Source: Minwuia thermotolerans (lineage in GTDB: Bacteria > Pseudomonadota > Alphaproteobacteria > Minwuiales > Minwuiaceae). From it: a DNA stretch of 64,000 nt. The DNA is taken from assembly GCF_002924445.1 (NCBI RefSeq), contig NZ_PIGG01000040.1:62001-126000 (forward strand), read 5' to 3'. The notes below the pieces were generated by a model that was not told the origin of the DNA, did not search any database, and was given only the letters and a program-made list of their open reading frames with translations. The translations under genes and the position numbers were made by a program. Every line of letters starts with the position of its first letter. The first letter of the stretch is position 1. Positions 36,626-46,871 of this stretch are shown here, in pieces.

Positions 36626-39600
36626 ATGTCGCTGACAATGCAGCTTCAAGGCCCAGAATCGGATCGCGCGGCCGCCGCTCCGGGCGCCCGGGACGTCAAG
36701 CGGACAGGCGTGAACAGAACGCTGGCGGTCCTGCTCGCGACCGTCATGGTTCTCCTCTCCACCACGGTCTTCTCGGTGCTGACGCTGCGCAAGGAATACA
36801 ACGCCAGTTCCAGCCGCTATGACAGCATCGTCTGGGGCGCTTCGCACACCCGCACGGAACTGTCGCTGTTCCTCGCCGCGCTCGATACCTACGTGCTCGG
36901 CACCTCGGGCATGAGCCAGGCCGAATTCCAGCAGCGCTACAGCTACCTGAAACAGCGCCTGCCCGTGTTTCTCCAGGCCATGCGCTCGGACCGGGACGAC
37001 GCGCTCGGCGCCGGCGACCTGGCGAGCGGCATCCAGGATCGTCTGCGCGCCAATGACGCCCGGCTGCACAATCTGGAAGCCGGCGACTACCGAGCCTACA
37101 ACCAGCTGCGCAACGACCTGCTGCCGCTGTTCAACGCGCTGCAGCAACTCTCCAATTCCTCGGAGCTGACGGTCACACAGTCGCGCGCCGACCGGTTGCG
37201 GCCGATCTATCTGGAACTGCTGATCTCGGCGGTCGCCACCATGGCGGCGGCGGCGCTGCTGGTGCTGCTGCTGATCCGGGAAATCCGCCGCACCACCCGA
37301 CTCTACCGCCAGGTCTCGGCCGCCGAGGCGCGCGCCAACGCCGCCCGAACGCAGCTGCTGGAAGCGATCGAGGCGATGAACGACGGGTTCGCCCTCTACG
37401 ACGAGAACGACCGTCTGATCCTGTTCAACACCAGGTACCGCGAGCTCTACAGCAGCGCCGGTCAGGCGGGCATCGAAACCGGCCAGCGCTTCGAGGACAT
37501 CATGCGGCGCACCGCCAGCCGCCACATCGTCGACGCCACCACCGACCCGGAAGCATGGGTCGCCTGGCGGGTGGCGCGCCATCGCGAGCCCGGCGGCCCC
37601 TTCGAGCAGGAGCTGGTGGACGGGCGCTGGATCCTGGTCGGCGAGTTCCGCACCGACGAGGGCGGCCGGGTGAGCGTGCATACCGACATAACCGCGCAGA
37701 AGGACAATGAAGAGGCCCTGCGCGAGGCCAAGGAGCGGGCCGAGGACGCCAATGTCGCCAAGTCCCGCTTCCTCGCCATGATGAGTCACGAGATACGCAC
37801 GCCCATGAACGGCGTGCTGGGCATGACCAACCTGTTGCTGGAGACCGGGCTGAGCGGCGAACAGCACCAGTACGCCGAGACCGTTCACAAGTCGGGCGAG
37901 GCGCTGCTGACGATCATCAACGACATCCTCGACTTCTCGAAGCTGGAGGCCGGGCGGCTGGAGCTGGAGGAGGTCGCCTTCGACCTGGAAGACCTGGCCG
38001 ATGGTGTGGCAGACCTGCTTTCGGCGCGCGCCTTCGAACGCGGCACGGAAATCGCCGTGATCTACGACCCGGATCTGCCCAAGCGCTTCTACGGCGACCC
38101 CACGCGTATCCGCCAGGTGCTGCTGAACTTCGCCGGCAACGCCATCAAGTTCACCGAGACCGGCGGCGTCACCATCGAAATCCTGCTGGCCGGCAGCGAG
38201 AACGACCGTCCGAAACTGCGCTTCAACGTCACCGACACCGGCATCGGCATTCCGCAGGACCGCCAGGACGCCCTGTTCCAGGAATTCACCCAGGTCGACG
38301 CCTCGACGGCCCGGCGCTATGGCGGCACGGGCCTCGGCCTCGCCATCTCCAGACGCCTGGTCGACCTGATGGGCGGGAATATCGGCCTGGACAGCGAGGT
38401 CGGCCGGGGCAGCACCTTCTGGTTCGAAGCCACGCTGGGCGTCGCGGACGTGGCCCACAGGGGCGAGGCCCACGAGATGGTGGACCGGCTGAGCGCCATG
38501 CTCAGGGGCCGGCAGGCGGCGATCCTGGCGACGAACCCTGTCCTGCGGGAGGGGATGGCGGCGCGCCTGCGCGGCCTGGGCCTGTCGATCGCCCACAACG
38601 CGGCTTCGCTCGATGCGCCGTCCCGCACCGTCGATCACCTGGTGATCGACGGGGGCCTGGCCGAACACGCCGGCGCCGCGGACATCGTCCGGCTGCGCAG
38701 CCGCGTCGGCGGCCGCATGGTGGTGGCGATCGACCCGTCCCAGCGCGGCCGCGCCGAGCAGATCCTGGCCCGGGGCTTCGACCAGTTCCTGCTGCGCCCG
38801 CCCCGGCCGCTCGCCCTCGCCCAGGCGCTGACCGGGCGCGACAGCGCCGCGGAAGCCCATGCCGCCGCCACGATCGAGCAGATCGGCGACGAGGCGGCAC
38901 TGGGCGCGCGGGTGCTGGTGGCCGACGACAACCGCATCAACCTGCAGGTCGCCAGGGTGATGCTGGAGAAGGCGGGCTACGCGGTCACCGCGGTCGAGGA
39001 TGGCGCTGGCGCCCTGGCCGCCATCGGCGAGAACGACTTCGAGGTGGTGCTGATGGACGTGCAGATGCCGGACATGGACGGCTTCGAGGTCACCGCCGCG
39101 ATCCGCGCCCTGGACGGCGCCAGGGCCACGACGCCCGTGGTCGCGGTGACGGCCAACGCCATGCCCGAACACCGCGAGGAATGCCTGTCGAAGGGCATGG
39201 ACGACTTCATCGCCAAACCCTTCGACAAGATCGAACTGCTGCAGCTCGTCGCCAAGTGGGCGCTGATTGGCGCCGCCAGTACCGGCGGCCCGCCGAACGC
39301 CGGAACGATGGCGGGGCCAGCGGCCGCCGATGCCGGGCCGGTTCCCGCCGGCGCGGCGCCGGAACCGGGGGGCGAGGTGGAAGGATCGATGATCGACCGC
39401 GCGATCCTCGACCAGTTCGGCGAGGATGTCGGTCAGGACTACCTGCCCGAACTGCTGCGCGATTTCATGCTGGATACCCAGGATCGGCTGGAACGGCTGT
39501 CCGAGCCTCTGGACGATGTCAGCGCCGACCGGCTGGGACGGGAAGCGCACAGCCTGAAGAGCAGCGCCGGCACCGTCGGCGCCGTGTCACTTTCCGAGGC

Positions 39601-39733
39601 AGCCGCAAAAATTGAACGATTGTGTGACGAAGGGCCACTGGAAGATGCCCGCCAGGCGATAGAGGAAATTCGCGCCATCGCGGAACGAACGCTGGCGGAG
39701 ATGGGCCGGATGATCGAGCAGCGGGCCGCCTGA
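36626..39733 (+). CDS. Hybrid sensor histidine kinase with PAS, REC and Hpt domains
   Basis: A 1035-residue membrane kinase. A cytoplasmic tail, a first helix ([20 protein letters not shown]), a helical periplasmic domain of about 160 residues and a second helix ([18 protein letters not shown]) form the sensor. A PAS-like domain (about 245-350) precedes HisKA with His388 ([12 protein letters not shown]). Then come HATPase motifs ([19 protein letters not shown]), a degenerate receiver-like stretch, an intact receiver with Asp811 ([12 protein letters not shown]), and an Hpt domain with His975 ([11 protein letters not shown]). This His-Asp-His chain should pass phosphate to the divergent LuxO-like regulator. 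The input signal is unknown. Confidence 0.94.
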   Translation: MSLTMQLQGPESDRAAAAPGARDVKRTGVNRTLAVLLATVMVLLSTTVFSVLTLRKEYNASSSRYDSIVWGASHTRTELSLFLAALDTYVLGTSGMSQAEFQQRYSYLKQRLPVFLQAMRSDRDDALGAGDLASGIQDRLRANDARLHNLEAGDYRAYNQLRNDLLPLFNALQQLSNSSELTVTQSRADRLRPIYLELLISAVATMAAAALLVLLLIREIRRTTRLYRQVSAAEARANAARTQLLEAIEAMNDGFALYDENDRLILFNTRYRELYSSAGQAGIETGQRFEDIMRRTASRHIVDATTDPEAWVAWRVARHREPGGPFEQELVDGRWILVGEFRTDEGGRVSVHTDITAQKDNEEALREAKERAEDANVAKSRFLAMMSHEIRTPMNGVLGMTNLLLETGLSGEQHQYAETVHKSGEALLTIINDILDFSKLEAGRLELEEVAFDLEDLADGVADLLSARAFERGTEIAVIYDPDLPKRFYGDPTRIRQVLLNFAGNAIKFTETGGVTIEILLAGSENDRPKLRFNVTDTGIGIPQDRQDALFQEFTQVDASTARRYGGTGLGLAISRRLVDLMGGNIGLDSEVGRGSTFWFEATLGVADVAHRGEAHEMVDRLSAMLRGRQAAILATNPVLREGMAARLRGLGLSIAHNAASLDAPSRTVDHLVIDGGLAEHAGAADIVRLRSRVGGRMVVAIDPSQRGRAEQILARGFDQFLLRPPRPLALAQALTGRDSAAEAHAAATIEQIGDEAALGARVLVADDNRINLQVARVMLEKAGYAVTAVEDGAGALAAIGENDFEVVLMDVQMPDMDGFEVTAAIRALDGARATTPVVAVTANAMPEHREECLSKGMDDFIAKPFDKIELLQLVAKWALIGAASTGGPPNAGTMAGPAAADAGPVPAGAAPEPGGEVEGSMIDRAILDQFGEDVGQDYLPELLRDFMLDTQDRLERLSEPLDDVSADRLGREAHSLKSSAGTVGAVSLSEAAAKIERLCDEGPLEDARQAIEEIRAIAERTLAEMGRMIEQRAA

Positions 39734-39760
39734 ACGGGGCCCGCGCCCGTCACGCTTGCA

Positions 39761-39776
39761 TGGCGCGAAGCTTGCT
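39761..39776 (+). promoter_or_regulatory. Near-consensus sigma-54 (-24/-12) promoter of the RTX gene
   Basis: TGGCGCGAAGCTTGCT differs from the consensus TGGCACG-N4-TTGCW at one position only. GG and GC are ten bases apart as required. The predicted start point is 39787, which leaves a 63-nt leader before the RTX start codon. A sigma-54 activator gene lies 3 kb away. Confidence 0.75.
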
Positions 39777-39786
39777 TCATGAGACA

Positions 39787-39814
39787 TGGACGGATGATGA
39801 AAACGATCCGTCCA
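39787..39814 (+). promoter_or_regulatory. Inverted repeat at the predicted 5' end of the RTX message
   Basis: TGGACGGAT and ATCCGTCCA form a perfect 9-bp inverted repeat with a 10-base loop. It begins exactly at the start point predicted from the sigma-54 promoter, so the message would open with a hairpin. It could stabilise RNA or serve as an operator. Confidence 0.6.
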
Positions 39815-39849
39815 GCGCCTAGGATCGAGGCGAACCAGGGAAAGCCGTG

Positions 39850-42800
39850 ATGGAACAGCGCCCGGACAGCGCACGTACAATCGAGGCCGAAGCCGTCTTC
39901 AGCGAAAGCGAGACGGCCGGTTCGGCGTTCGTCGTGCCCGGCCTCGCCGCCTCGACGGCCCCCGAAGCGCCGACACCGCTGGTTCAGGCCCAGGCCACGG
40001 CCGGCGGCGAAGGACCGATCAGCGTGGAGAACGTGCGCGGCGAGGTTCTGATCATCGGCGTCGACGGCCGCCAGTTCCAGGCCGCGCCGGGTCAGAAGCT
40101 CAGCCCCGGCGACGTGGTCATGACCCAGGGCGACGGCGCGCTGGAGGTCACCCTGACCGACGGCACCAGGCTGTTCTTCGACAGCGAGAGCCGGGTGCTG
40201 ATCGAGGAACCGGCAGAGGCCGCGGCCAAGCCCCAGTTCTTCGTCATCCAGGGCGAGTTCTCTGTCGACAACCGCGATTCGACGGAGGGACCGGCGAGCG
40301 AGCTTCTGGTGCGGACGCCGGTGGCCTCCGTCAGCGTCAAGGGCGCGCGGATGATCGGCAAGGCCGCGCCCGAGGCCCAGGCCAATACCTTCGTGCTGCT
40401 GCCCAACGCGGGCGGCGCGGCCGGCGCGCTGGCCGTCGCCACCGCCGGCGCGGTGGTGACGCTCGATCAGCCGCTGCAGGGCCTGCAGGTGCTGTCGCTG
40501 TTCCGCGAACCGACCCGCATCCCCGAGGTCGACGCGCAGTTGCTCACCGCGGAGTTCGGCGACGGCGTGCTGGCCTATTCCGACATCGCCGGCGATTTCG
40601 AGATCGCGCGCACCGACACGGACGGATTCCTCAGCCGGCTGGGCGAGGTCTTCGGCATCACCGAGGCGCAGGCCGACCCGATCATCGAGGGCGGCGAGGC
40701 GGTCGGCGACGGCGGTTCGGACACGGAGGTGGTGGGCGACACCGGCGAGGACGAACTCGACGACCGCAATGACGAGGACGAGGTCGGCGACGACGGCGGC
40801 GACGACGGTGAAATCGATGTCGCCTTCGACGGCGCCGAGGAGGTCGATGTCGCCAATGGCGGCGTCTTCAACGTCACCGGCGGCGCCGGCGAGGACGTTC
40901 TGACAGTCGCCGCCGACCAGGTGAACGCCAATACCGTTACCCTGGAAGAGGTCGGCGGTCGCGCGGTGCTCGCCTTCGGCAACGGCGCGCAGGTGAACAT
41001 CGACGAGGTCGAGACCCTGGCGGTCAATCTGGGCGCGGCAAGCGACGAGATCGCCATCGGCAATCTGGGCGGAACCGACATTTCCGACAACACGGTGATC
41101 CTCGATCTCGGCGGCGGAGACGACTCGGTGGCCGCGGCCGATATCGGCAAGACGCTCGAGGTGACCGCCGGGACCGGAAACGACACGGTTGTCGCCGGCG
41201 CGCTGAACGATTCTCTGGACGGCGGCGCGGGAGACGACAGCCTGACGGGCAATGCCGGCGAAGACACCATCGACGGCGGCGACGGGAACGACATCTTCGC
41301 CGGCGGCGCGGGCGACGACTCGCTCACCGGCGGCGCGGGGACCGACCGCGCAGTCTATGCCGGCAGTTCCGCCGACTTCAATGTCAGCGCGGCAGACGAT
41401 GGCAGCATCATTGTGTTCGAGGACACCACCGACGCGGAAGGGACCGACACCCTCGCCAACGACATCGAAGCGGTGGAGTTCCAGGGCGACGCGCGGCTGC
41501 TCGACGTGGTCTTCGGCACGGCCGCCGGCGACAACCTGACAGGCGGCGGGGCCGACGAATTCCTGGCCGCCCTGACCGGGAACGACACTGTGGCCGGCGG
41601 CGGCGGCGGTGACGTGCTGGCCGGCGGCAGCGGCGCGGACCAGCTCTCGGGCGATGCCGGCGACGACCTGATCGGCGGCGAGGCCGGCGACGACACGATC
41701 ACCGGCGGTGCGGGCGACGACAGCCTGTTCGGCGGCGAGGGCGCCGACCAGGCCGGCTATGCCGGCAATGCGGGGAACTTCGTGGCGACCGGCGATGACG
41801 ACGGCAGCCGGCTCACCCTGACCGACAGCGTCGGTGGCGAGGGCGCCGACATCCTCGGCAGCGACATCGAAACCATCGACTTCGCCGATATCACCGTCGA
41901 CGTCGCCCTCGGCGACGCCACGGCGCAGAACCTGACAGGCGACGCCGGCAACAATCTCATCGGCGCCGGCGGCGGCGCCGACACCGTGGACGGCGGCGAC
42001 GGTGTCGACATCGTCTCCGGCGGCGGCGGCGCGGATTCCCTTGTCGGCGGCGCGGGCGGCGACAGCCTGTTCGGCGATGCGGGCGACGATACCCTGACCG
42101 GCGGCGCCGGCGACGACCTGCTCTCGGGCGGCGCGGCCACCGACCGGGTGAACTACACCGGCGAGAACACGGGATTCGCCTTCGCGGTCGACGAGGCCGC
42201 CGCACGCCTGCGGCTCACCGACACGGTGGGCGCGGAAGGCGCCGACGCGGTGGCGCTGGACGTCGAGACCCTGGCCTTCAGCGTCGAAGGCGCCAGCGAC
42301 GATGTGCTGTTCGACGTCACGGGCGGCACCGCCGCGGGCGAAGCGCTCGACCTCGGCGCGGACAACGACATCGCCACGGGTCTGGCCGGCGACGACACGC
42401 TGACCGGCAATGGCGGCAACGACATCCTGTTCGGCGGTTCGGGCGACGACGTCGCCGTCTATGCCGGGGCCATCGGCGGTTTCAACCTCGGTTTCTCCGA
42501 CGACGGCGCCTTCGTCTTCGTCGCCGACCAGTCCGGATCCGAAGGCTCCGACACGGTTTCCAACGATGTCGAGCAGTTCGACTTCGCCGGAGAGGTCTTC
42601 TCGATCCAGGGCGGCACCGCTGCGGGCGACACGCTCTCGGGCACCGTGGGACGAGACTTCATCGTCGGTCTGGCCGGACAGGACAGCATCACCGGCGAGG
42701 CCGGCGACGACCTTCTGGCCGGCGGCGGCGGCAACGACACGCTGGATGGCGGGGCCGGCGACGACACGCTGCAAGGGTCCGACGGCGACGATGTGCTGAC

Positions 42801-45471
42801 CGGCGGCGACGGGACCGACACCGCCGACTTCTCCGACGCCGGCGGCGCGGTCGATGTCGACCTGAGTACGGGCGCGGCGAGCGGCGACGGCACGGACACG
42901 CTGAGCGGGATCGAGAACATCGTCGGCGGCGCGCAGGCCGACACGCTGACGGGCGACGCCGCCGCCAATGCCATCGAAGGCGGCGTCGGCGGCGATTCGA
43001 TTGCCGGCGGCGCGGGCAATGACAGTCTGTCCGGCGACGCCGGCGGCGACACGCTGTTCGGCGGGCTGGGCGACGATACCTTCGATGGCGGCATCGGCTT
43101 CGATTCGGCCGACTACCGCGACAGCGCCACGCCGGTAAACGTCGACATGTCCGCCGGCGGCGGCGCGGGCACGGTCACCGGCGAAGGCACGGATGCGCTG
43201 ACCGCGATCGAGCGGGTCTTCGGTTCCGCCGGCAACGACACCTTCACCGGCAGCGACGGCGACGACAATTTCGTCGGCCGCGGCGGCGACGACCTGCTGA
43301 TCGCCAGCCTGGGCAACGACACGCTGAACGGCGCGGCCGGCAACGACACTGCCGATTTCTCCAACCTGACCGGCGCATTCCAGATCGACCTGACCGGCAA
43401 CAGCGCCACACTGGACGCGAACAGCTACACCGTTCTCGGTCTGGAGACGATCATCGGCACCGCGGGCGACGACACCATGAACGGCGATGCGGACAACAAT
43501 CGTCTCGAAGGCGGCCAGGGTGCTGATTCGATCGGCGGCGGCGGCGGCGCGGACACCCTGCTCGGCGGCGCCGGCAATGACACCATCGCCGGCGGCGACG
43601 GCAATGATTCGATCAATGGCGGCGCAGGCAATGACAGTCTCGACGGCGGCGCCGGCAACGACACGCTCGATTTCTCCGACGCCACCGAAGGCGTCGCCGT
43701 CGACCTTTTCGGCGGACTGGCGGCCAGCACGGCGACCGGCACCGACACGGTCACCGCCTTCAACGGCGTCACCGGCGGGGCGGGCGACGATTCGATCCGC
43801 GGCAGCGCCGACGCCGATACCATCGCCGGCGGCGATGGCGACGACCTGATCATCGGCGAGGGCGGCAACGACAGCCTGGACGGCGGCGCAGGCAGCAACA
43901 CGCTGAGTTTCGCCACCGCCTCCGCCGACCTGATCGTCGACATGACGGCGGGCACGGCCGCCAGCGCGGAGACCGGCTCCGACAACTTCGCCAACTTCAC
44001 CACGGTCATCGGCGGCGCGGGCGCGGACTTCATTTCCGGCGACGCCGAGCGCAATTTCCTTCTCGGCGGCGAGGGTAACGACACGCTGAACGGCGGCGGC
44101 GAGCGCGACACGCTGCGCGGCGGCGCAGGCGACGACCAGCTGAACGGCTCCGACGCGGAAGTGGACGTCGCCGACTATGCCGACGCCACCGAGGACCTGA
44201 CGCTAACGCTGGGAGCTGTCACGGACATAAGCACCACCGTGACCACCAACGACCTCGGCACCGACACGCTGTTCTCCATCGATGGCTTCCAGGGCGGGAC
44301 GGGCGACGATTCGATCACCGGCAATGCCGGGATCAACCGGCTCGGCGGCGGCGACGGCAACGATACGCTGATCGGCGGCGATGGGGCCGACGTGATGTTC
44401 GGCGATGCCGGGAATGACAGCGTCGAAGGCGGCAACGGCGACGACTTCATATTCGGCGGTATCGGCGACGACACGATCGACGGCGGCGCGGACGATCTTG
44501 GCGTCGCGGTCGACAGCATCGGCGACGTCATCAGCTATTTCGGTCTCGGGACCGGTGTGAATATCGACCTGACGGCCGGAACCGCGACCGGAATCGAAGC
44601 CGGTACGGACATCGTCACGAACTTCGAGGCGGCTGTCGGCACCGACCAGGGCGATACGCTGTCGGGTAATGCAAGCGACAACCTGCTGCAGGGCCGGCTG
44701 GGTGATGACAGCATTTCCGGGCTCGACGGCGACGACGACATCTTCGGCGACGAGGGTGACGACGTGGTCCAGGGCGGCGCGGGCGCCGATACCCTGCGCG
44801 GCGATCTGGGCAACGACACCATCGACGGCGGCGACGGCGACGACCTGATCCAGGCCGACCAGGACGACGACACGGTCTCCGGCGGTGCGGGCAATGACCA
44901 GATCTTCGCCGGCAGCGGCGATGACAGCGTGCTTGGCGAGGACGGCAACGACGCCGTCGAGGGCGGGGCCGGCTCCGACAGCCTGTTCGGCGGACTGGGC
45001 GACGATACCCTGACCGAGACCTCCGGCCAGAACCTGATGGATGGCGGCGCGGGCAACGATTCGATCACCGGCGCGGACAACCTGGACACGCTGTTGGGCG
45101 GCGAAGGCGCGGACACGCTGACCGGCGGCGGCGGGGCCGACGCCTTCCAGTACGATCAGGCCATCGGGCATCAGGACGTCATCACCGACTTCACGTCGGG
45201 CGAAGACCGCTTCCTGATCGACGGCGTGGCCTTCGACAATGTCGGCGGCGGCGCGAACACGCTGACCGACGGCGAGAGCTTCGTGCGCGTGGCCGAAGCC
45301 CTGATCGACGGCGACACCGAACTCGGCACCGGACAGGCGACCTTCGTCTTCGATTCGAACAACACGCTGCACTTCGACCCCGATGGCGACGGCGCCCAGG
45401 CGAGCTTCGAGATCGCCAGCGTGACCGTCTCCAACGGCACGCTCCAGGCCAGCGATTTCGAGATCCAGTAG
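39850..45471 (+). CDS. Giant type I-secreted RTX protein with N-terminal FecR domain
   Basis: A 1873-residue acidic protein without signal peptide. A FecR-like domain lies at about residues 55-185 (SVENVRGEVLIIG, then LSPGDVVMTQGDGALEVTL and PVASVSVKG). An acidic linker (EDELDDRNDEDEVGDD) follows. From about residue 330 to 1770 dozens of GGxGxDxLx calcium-binding nonapeptides run in blocks, broken by spacer modules (four of a YAG/YTG type, then seven of a DFSDA-VDL type). The C-terminus (DVITDFTSGEDRFLID to SDFEIQ) looks like a type I secretion signal. ABC, HlyD and TolC genes follow directly. Likely an adhesin or surface-layer protein; no protease or lipase motif was seen. A GTG at 39847 adds one residue. 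Confidence 0.93.
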   Translation: MEQRPDSARTIEAEAVFSESETAGSAFVVPGLAASTAPEAPTPLVQAQATAGGEGPISVENVRGEVLIIGVDGRQFQAAPGQKLSPGDVVMTQGDGALEVTLTDGTRLFFDSESRVLIEEPAEAAAKPQFFVIQGEFSVDNRDSTEGPASELLVRTPVASVSVKGARMIGKAAPEAQANTFVLLPNAGGAAGALAVATAGAVVTLDQPLQGLQVLSLFREPTRIPEVDAQLLTAEFGDGVLAYSDIAGDFEIARTDTDGFLSRLGEVFGITEAQADPIIEGGEAVGDGGSDTEVVGDTGEDELDDRNDEDEVGDDGGDDGEIDVAFDGAEEVDVANGGVFNVTGGAGEDVLTVAADQVNANTVTLEEVGGRAVLAFGNGAQVNIDEVETLAVNLGAASDEIAIGNLGGTDISDNTVILDLGGGDDSVAAADIGKTLEVTAGTGNDTVVAGALNDSLDGGAGDDSLTGNAGEDTIDGGDGNDIFAGGAGDDSLTGGAGTDRAVYAGSSADFNVSAADDGSIIVFEDTTDAEGTDTLANDIEAVEFQGDARLLDVVFGTAAGDNLTGGGADEFLAALTGNDTVAGGGGGDVLAGGSGADQLSGDAGDDLIGGEAGDDTITGGAGDDSLFGGEGADQAGYAGNAGNFVATGDDDGSRLTLTDSVGGEGADILGSDIETIDFADITVDVALGDATAQNLTGDAGNNLIGAGGGADTVDGGDGVDIVSGGGGADSLVGGAGGDSLFGDAGDDTLTGGAGDDLLSGGAATDRVNYTGENTGFAFAVDEAAARLRLTDTVGAEGADAVALDVETLAFSVEGASDDVLFDVTGGTAAGEALDLGADNDIATGLAGDDTLTGNGGNDILFGGSGDDVAVYAGAIGGFNLGFSDDGAFVFVADQSGSEGSDTVSNDVEQFDFAGEVFSIQGGTAAGDTLSGTVGRDFIVGLAGQDSITGEAGDDLLAGGGGNDTLDGGAGDDTLQGSDGDDVLTGGDGTDTADFSDAGGAVDVDLSTGAASGDGTDTLSGIENIVGGAQADTLTGDAAANAIEGGVGGDSIAGGAGNDSLSGDAGGDTLFGGLGDDTFDGGIGFDSADYRDSATPVNVDMSAGGGAGTVTGEGTDALTAIERVFGSAGNDTFTGSDGDDNFVGRGGDDLLIASLGNDTLNGAAGNDTADFSNLTGAFQIDLTGNSATLDANSYTVLGLETIIGTAGDDTMNGDADNNRLEGGQGADSIGGGGGADTLLGGAGNDTIAGGDGNDSINGGAGNDSLDGGAGNDTLDFSDATEGVAVDLFGGLAASTATGTDTVTAFNGVTGGAGDDSIRGSADADTIAGGDGDDLIIGEGGNDSLDGGAGSNTLSFATASADLIVDMTAGTAASAETGSDNFANFTTVIGGAGADFISGDAERNFLLGGEGNDTLNGGGERDTLRGGAGDDQLNGSDAEVDVADYADATEDLTLTLGAVTDISTTVTTNDLGTDTLFSIDGFQGGTGDDSITGNAGINRLGGGDGNDTLIGGDGADVMFGDAGNDSVEGGNGDDFIFGGIGDDTIDGGADDLGVAVDSIGDVISYFGLGTGVNIDLTAGTATGIEAGTDIVTNFEAAVGTDQGDTLSGNASDNLLQGRLGDDSISGLDGDDDIFGDEGDDVVQGGAGADTLRGDLGNDTIDGGDGDDLIQADQDDDTVSGGAGNDQIFAGSGDDSVLGEDGNDAVEGGAGSDSLFGGLGDDTLTETSGQNLMDGGAGNDSITGADNLDTLLGGEGADTLTGGGGADAFQYDQAIGHQDVITDFTSGEDRFLIDGVAFDNVGGGANTLTDGESFVRVAEALIDGDTELGTGQATFVFDSNNTLHFDPDGDGAQASFEIASVTVSNGTLQASDFEIQ
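41200..45150 (+). repeat. RTX nonapeptide repeat field and spacer modules
   Basis: The DNA is dominated by GGCGGC-GGCGACGAC-type units of 27 bp encoding GGxGxDxLx. Spacer modules of type A begin near 41350, 41755, 42150 and 42455. Type B modules begin near 42820, 43110, 43345, 43665, 43905, 44165 and 44525. The spacing drifts between about 240 and 400 bp. Confidence 0.85.
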
Positions 45472-45473
45472 CC

Positions 45474-46760
45474 TCAGTACGCTGCGAGGTTCAGCCGGCC
45501 CGTTTCGAACAGCACCCGGAAGACCTGCACCAGCGCGTCGTAGCGCGCGGCCGTGGCACGGCTGCGTGCGCCGTTGAGTTCGGCCTCGGCGTCGAGCACG
45601 TTGATCACCGACTCGCGGCCGGCGGTACGCAGCCTGCGCCGCGCGGTGAACAGTTCCGAGGCGATCGCCGCGGCGTTAGCGGCGAGGTCGGCCCGCTCGC
45701 GGAGCGTGATGAGCTGTTCCCAGGCGACCTCGACACGCTTGGCGATCTCCAGGCTCAGCGCCGCATGGTTCTCCATCGTCTCGGCGATCCGCCGGCCGGA
45801 GCGTTCGGTCGCGGCGGCGGTGGCGAATCCGTCGAACAGCTCCCACTCGGCGCGCAGTCCGACAAAGGCCTCCTTGCGGTTGCCGGGAATGCCCTCGGCA
45901 TCGTTCTCCATCGCCCCCTCGGCGACGATGTTGATCTGCGGAAAGAAGTCGGCCATGGCGACCTTGCGCTGCTGGCGGGCCTCGCCGATGGTCTCGTCGC
46001 TCTGCTTCATCAACGGGTTTTCGGCCAGAGCGATGTTGATTGCCGCCTGCAAATCGGGCGGCAGCAGGTCGTCCGGCGCCTCGGGCGGGGCCATCGAGCC
46101 GATCTCCGGAGCATGGTTGAAGACCGCGTAGTATTCGGCGATCGCTTCCCTCAGCCGCCCCTCCAGCCGCACCCGCGCTTCCTTGGCGGCCTGCAGACGC
46201 GACTTGGATTGCAAGACGTCGACCGACAGGCCGGAGCCCCGGCGCACGCGCTCATCCTCCAGGGCGAGCTGGCGGCGGATCGTCATTTCCGTCTCCAGCG
46301 CGATGTCCACCAGCTCGGTCTGCTTCAGGACGTCGAGATAGGCGGCGGTGCCGCGCAGCAGGATCTGCTGCTCCGCCCGCTCCAGCGCATAGCCCGACTT
46401 GAACTCGCGGGCGATGGCGCCCTTCAGCTGGCCATCGGTGCGGAAGCCGTCGAAGACCTTCTGGGTGACGGTGAAGCGGCCGATCTCGCGGCTCTGCTCG
46501 ACTGCCGGCTGTCCCGCGGCGCGGGCCACGGGGCTGTCGACGTTCTCGTAGCCGTATTCGCCGCTGATGCGGAGCTGCGGCAGATAGGGCGCACGGGCTT
46601 CGGTAACCGCCAGCTGCGACTGCTCGAAACGGCGCTCGGCCGCGCGAACGTCCGGATGGGCCTGGAGCACGATCTCCAGCTCCTCCTGCAACGGCGCGGC
46701 CCCGGCCGGCGCGGTCAATGCCAGCGCCACGGCGGCGCCTATTGCGAGATGACGGTACAA
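45474..46760 (-). CDS. TolC family outer-membrane channel of the type I secretion system
   Basis: A 428-residue outer-membrane efflux protein. After a signal peptide (AIGAAVALALTAPAGAA) it has two copies of the alpha-barrel repeat, with conserved EARAPYLPQLRISGEYGY and MADFFPQINIVAEGAM, and GLSVDVLQSKSRL. The start is a TTG at 46760 after GGGGATAGG; no better ATG fits the signal peptide. It converges with the RTX gene (stops 2 bp apart) and diverges from the ABC gene. It completes the export channel with HlyD and the ABC protein. Confidence 0.93.
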   Translation of the reverse strand: MYRHLAIGAAVALALTAPAGAAPLQEELEIVLQAHPDVRAAERRFEQSQLAVTEARAPYLPQLRISGEYGYENVDSPVARAAGQPAVEQSREIGRFTVTQKVFDGFRTDGQLKGAIAREFKSGYALERAEQQILLRGTAAYLDVLKQTELVDIALETEMTIRRQLALEDERVRRGSGLSVDVLQSKSRLQAAKEARVRLEGRLREAIAEYYAVFNHAPEIGSMAPPEAPDDLLPPDLQAAINIALAENPLMKQSDETIGEARQQRKVAMADFFPQINIVAEGAMENDAEGIPGNRKEAFVGLRAEWELFDGFATAAATERSGRRIAETMENHAALSLEIAKRVEVAWEQLITLRERADLAANAAAIASELFTARRRLRTAGRESVINVLDAEAELNGARSRATAARYDALVQVFRVLFETGRLNLAAY

Positions 46761-46871
46761 TCCGCGACCCTATCCCCTGCCGGCGGTCCGACCCGGACAC
46801 CGTCGGGAAATCCGCTGTCGCCGCCGCCGTTTATCGGGGCTATTTAACACGACGCGTGACTCGAGGCCAAT

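Noticed and set aside
39439-42774. Long minus-strand open frame opposite the RTX gene
   Set aside because: It is a shadow of the strongly biased RTX codons; its sequence is low complexity with no start signal.
40850-45470. Zinc protease or lipase motif in the RTX protein
   Set aside because: No HExxH or GxSxG catalytic context was noticed; the field consists of RTX and spacer modules.
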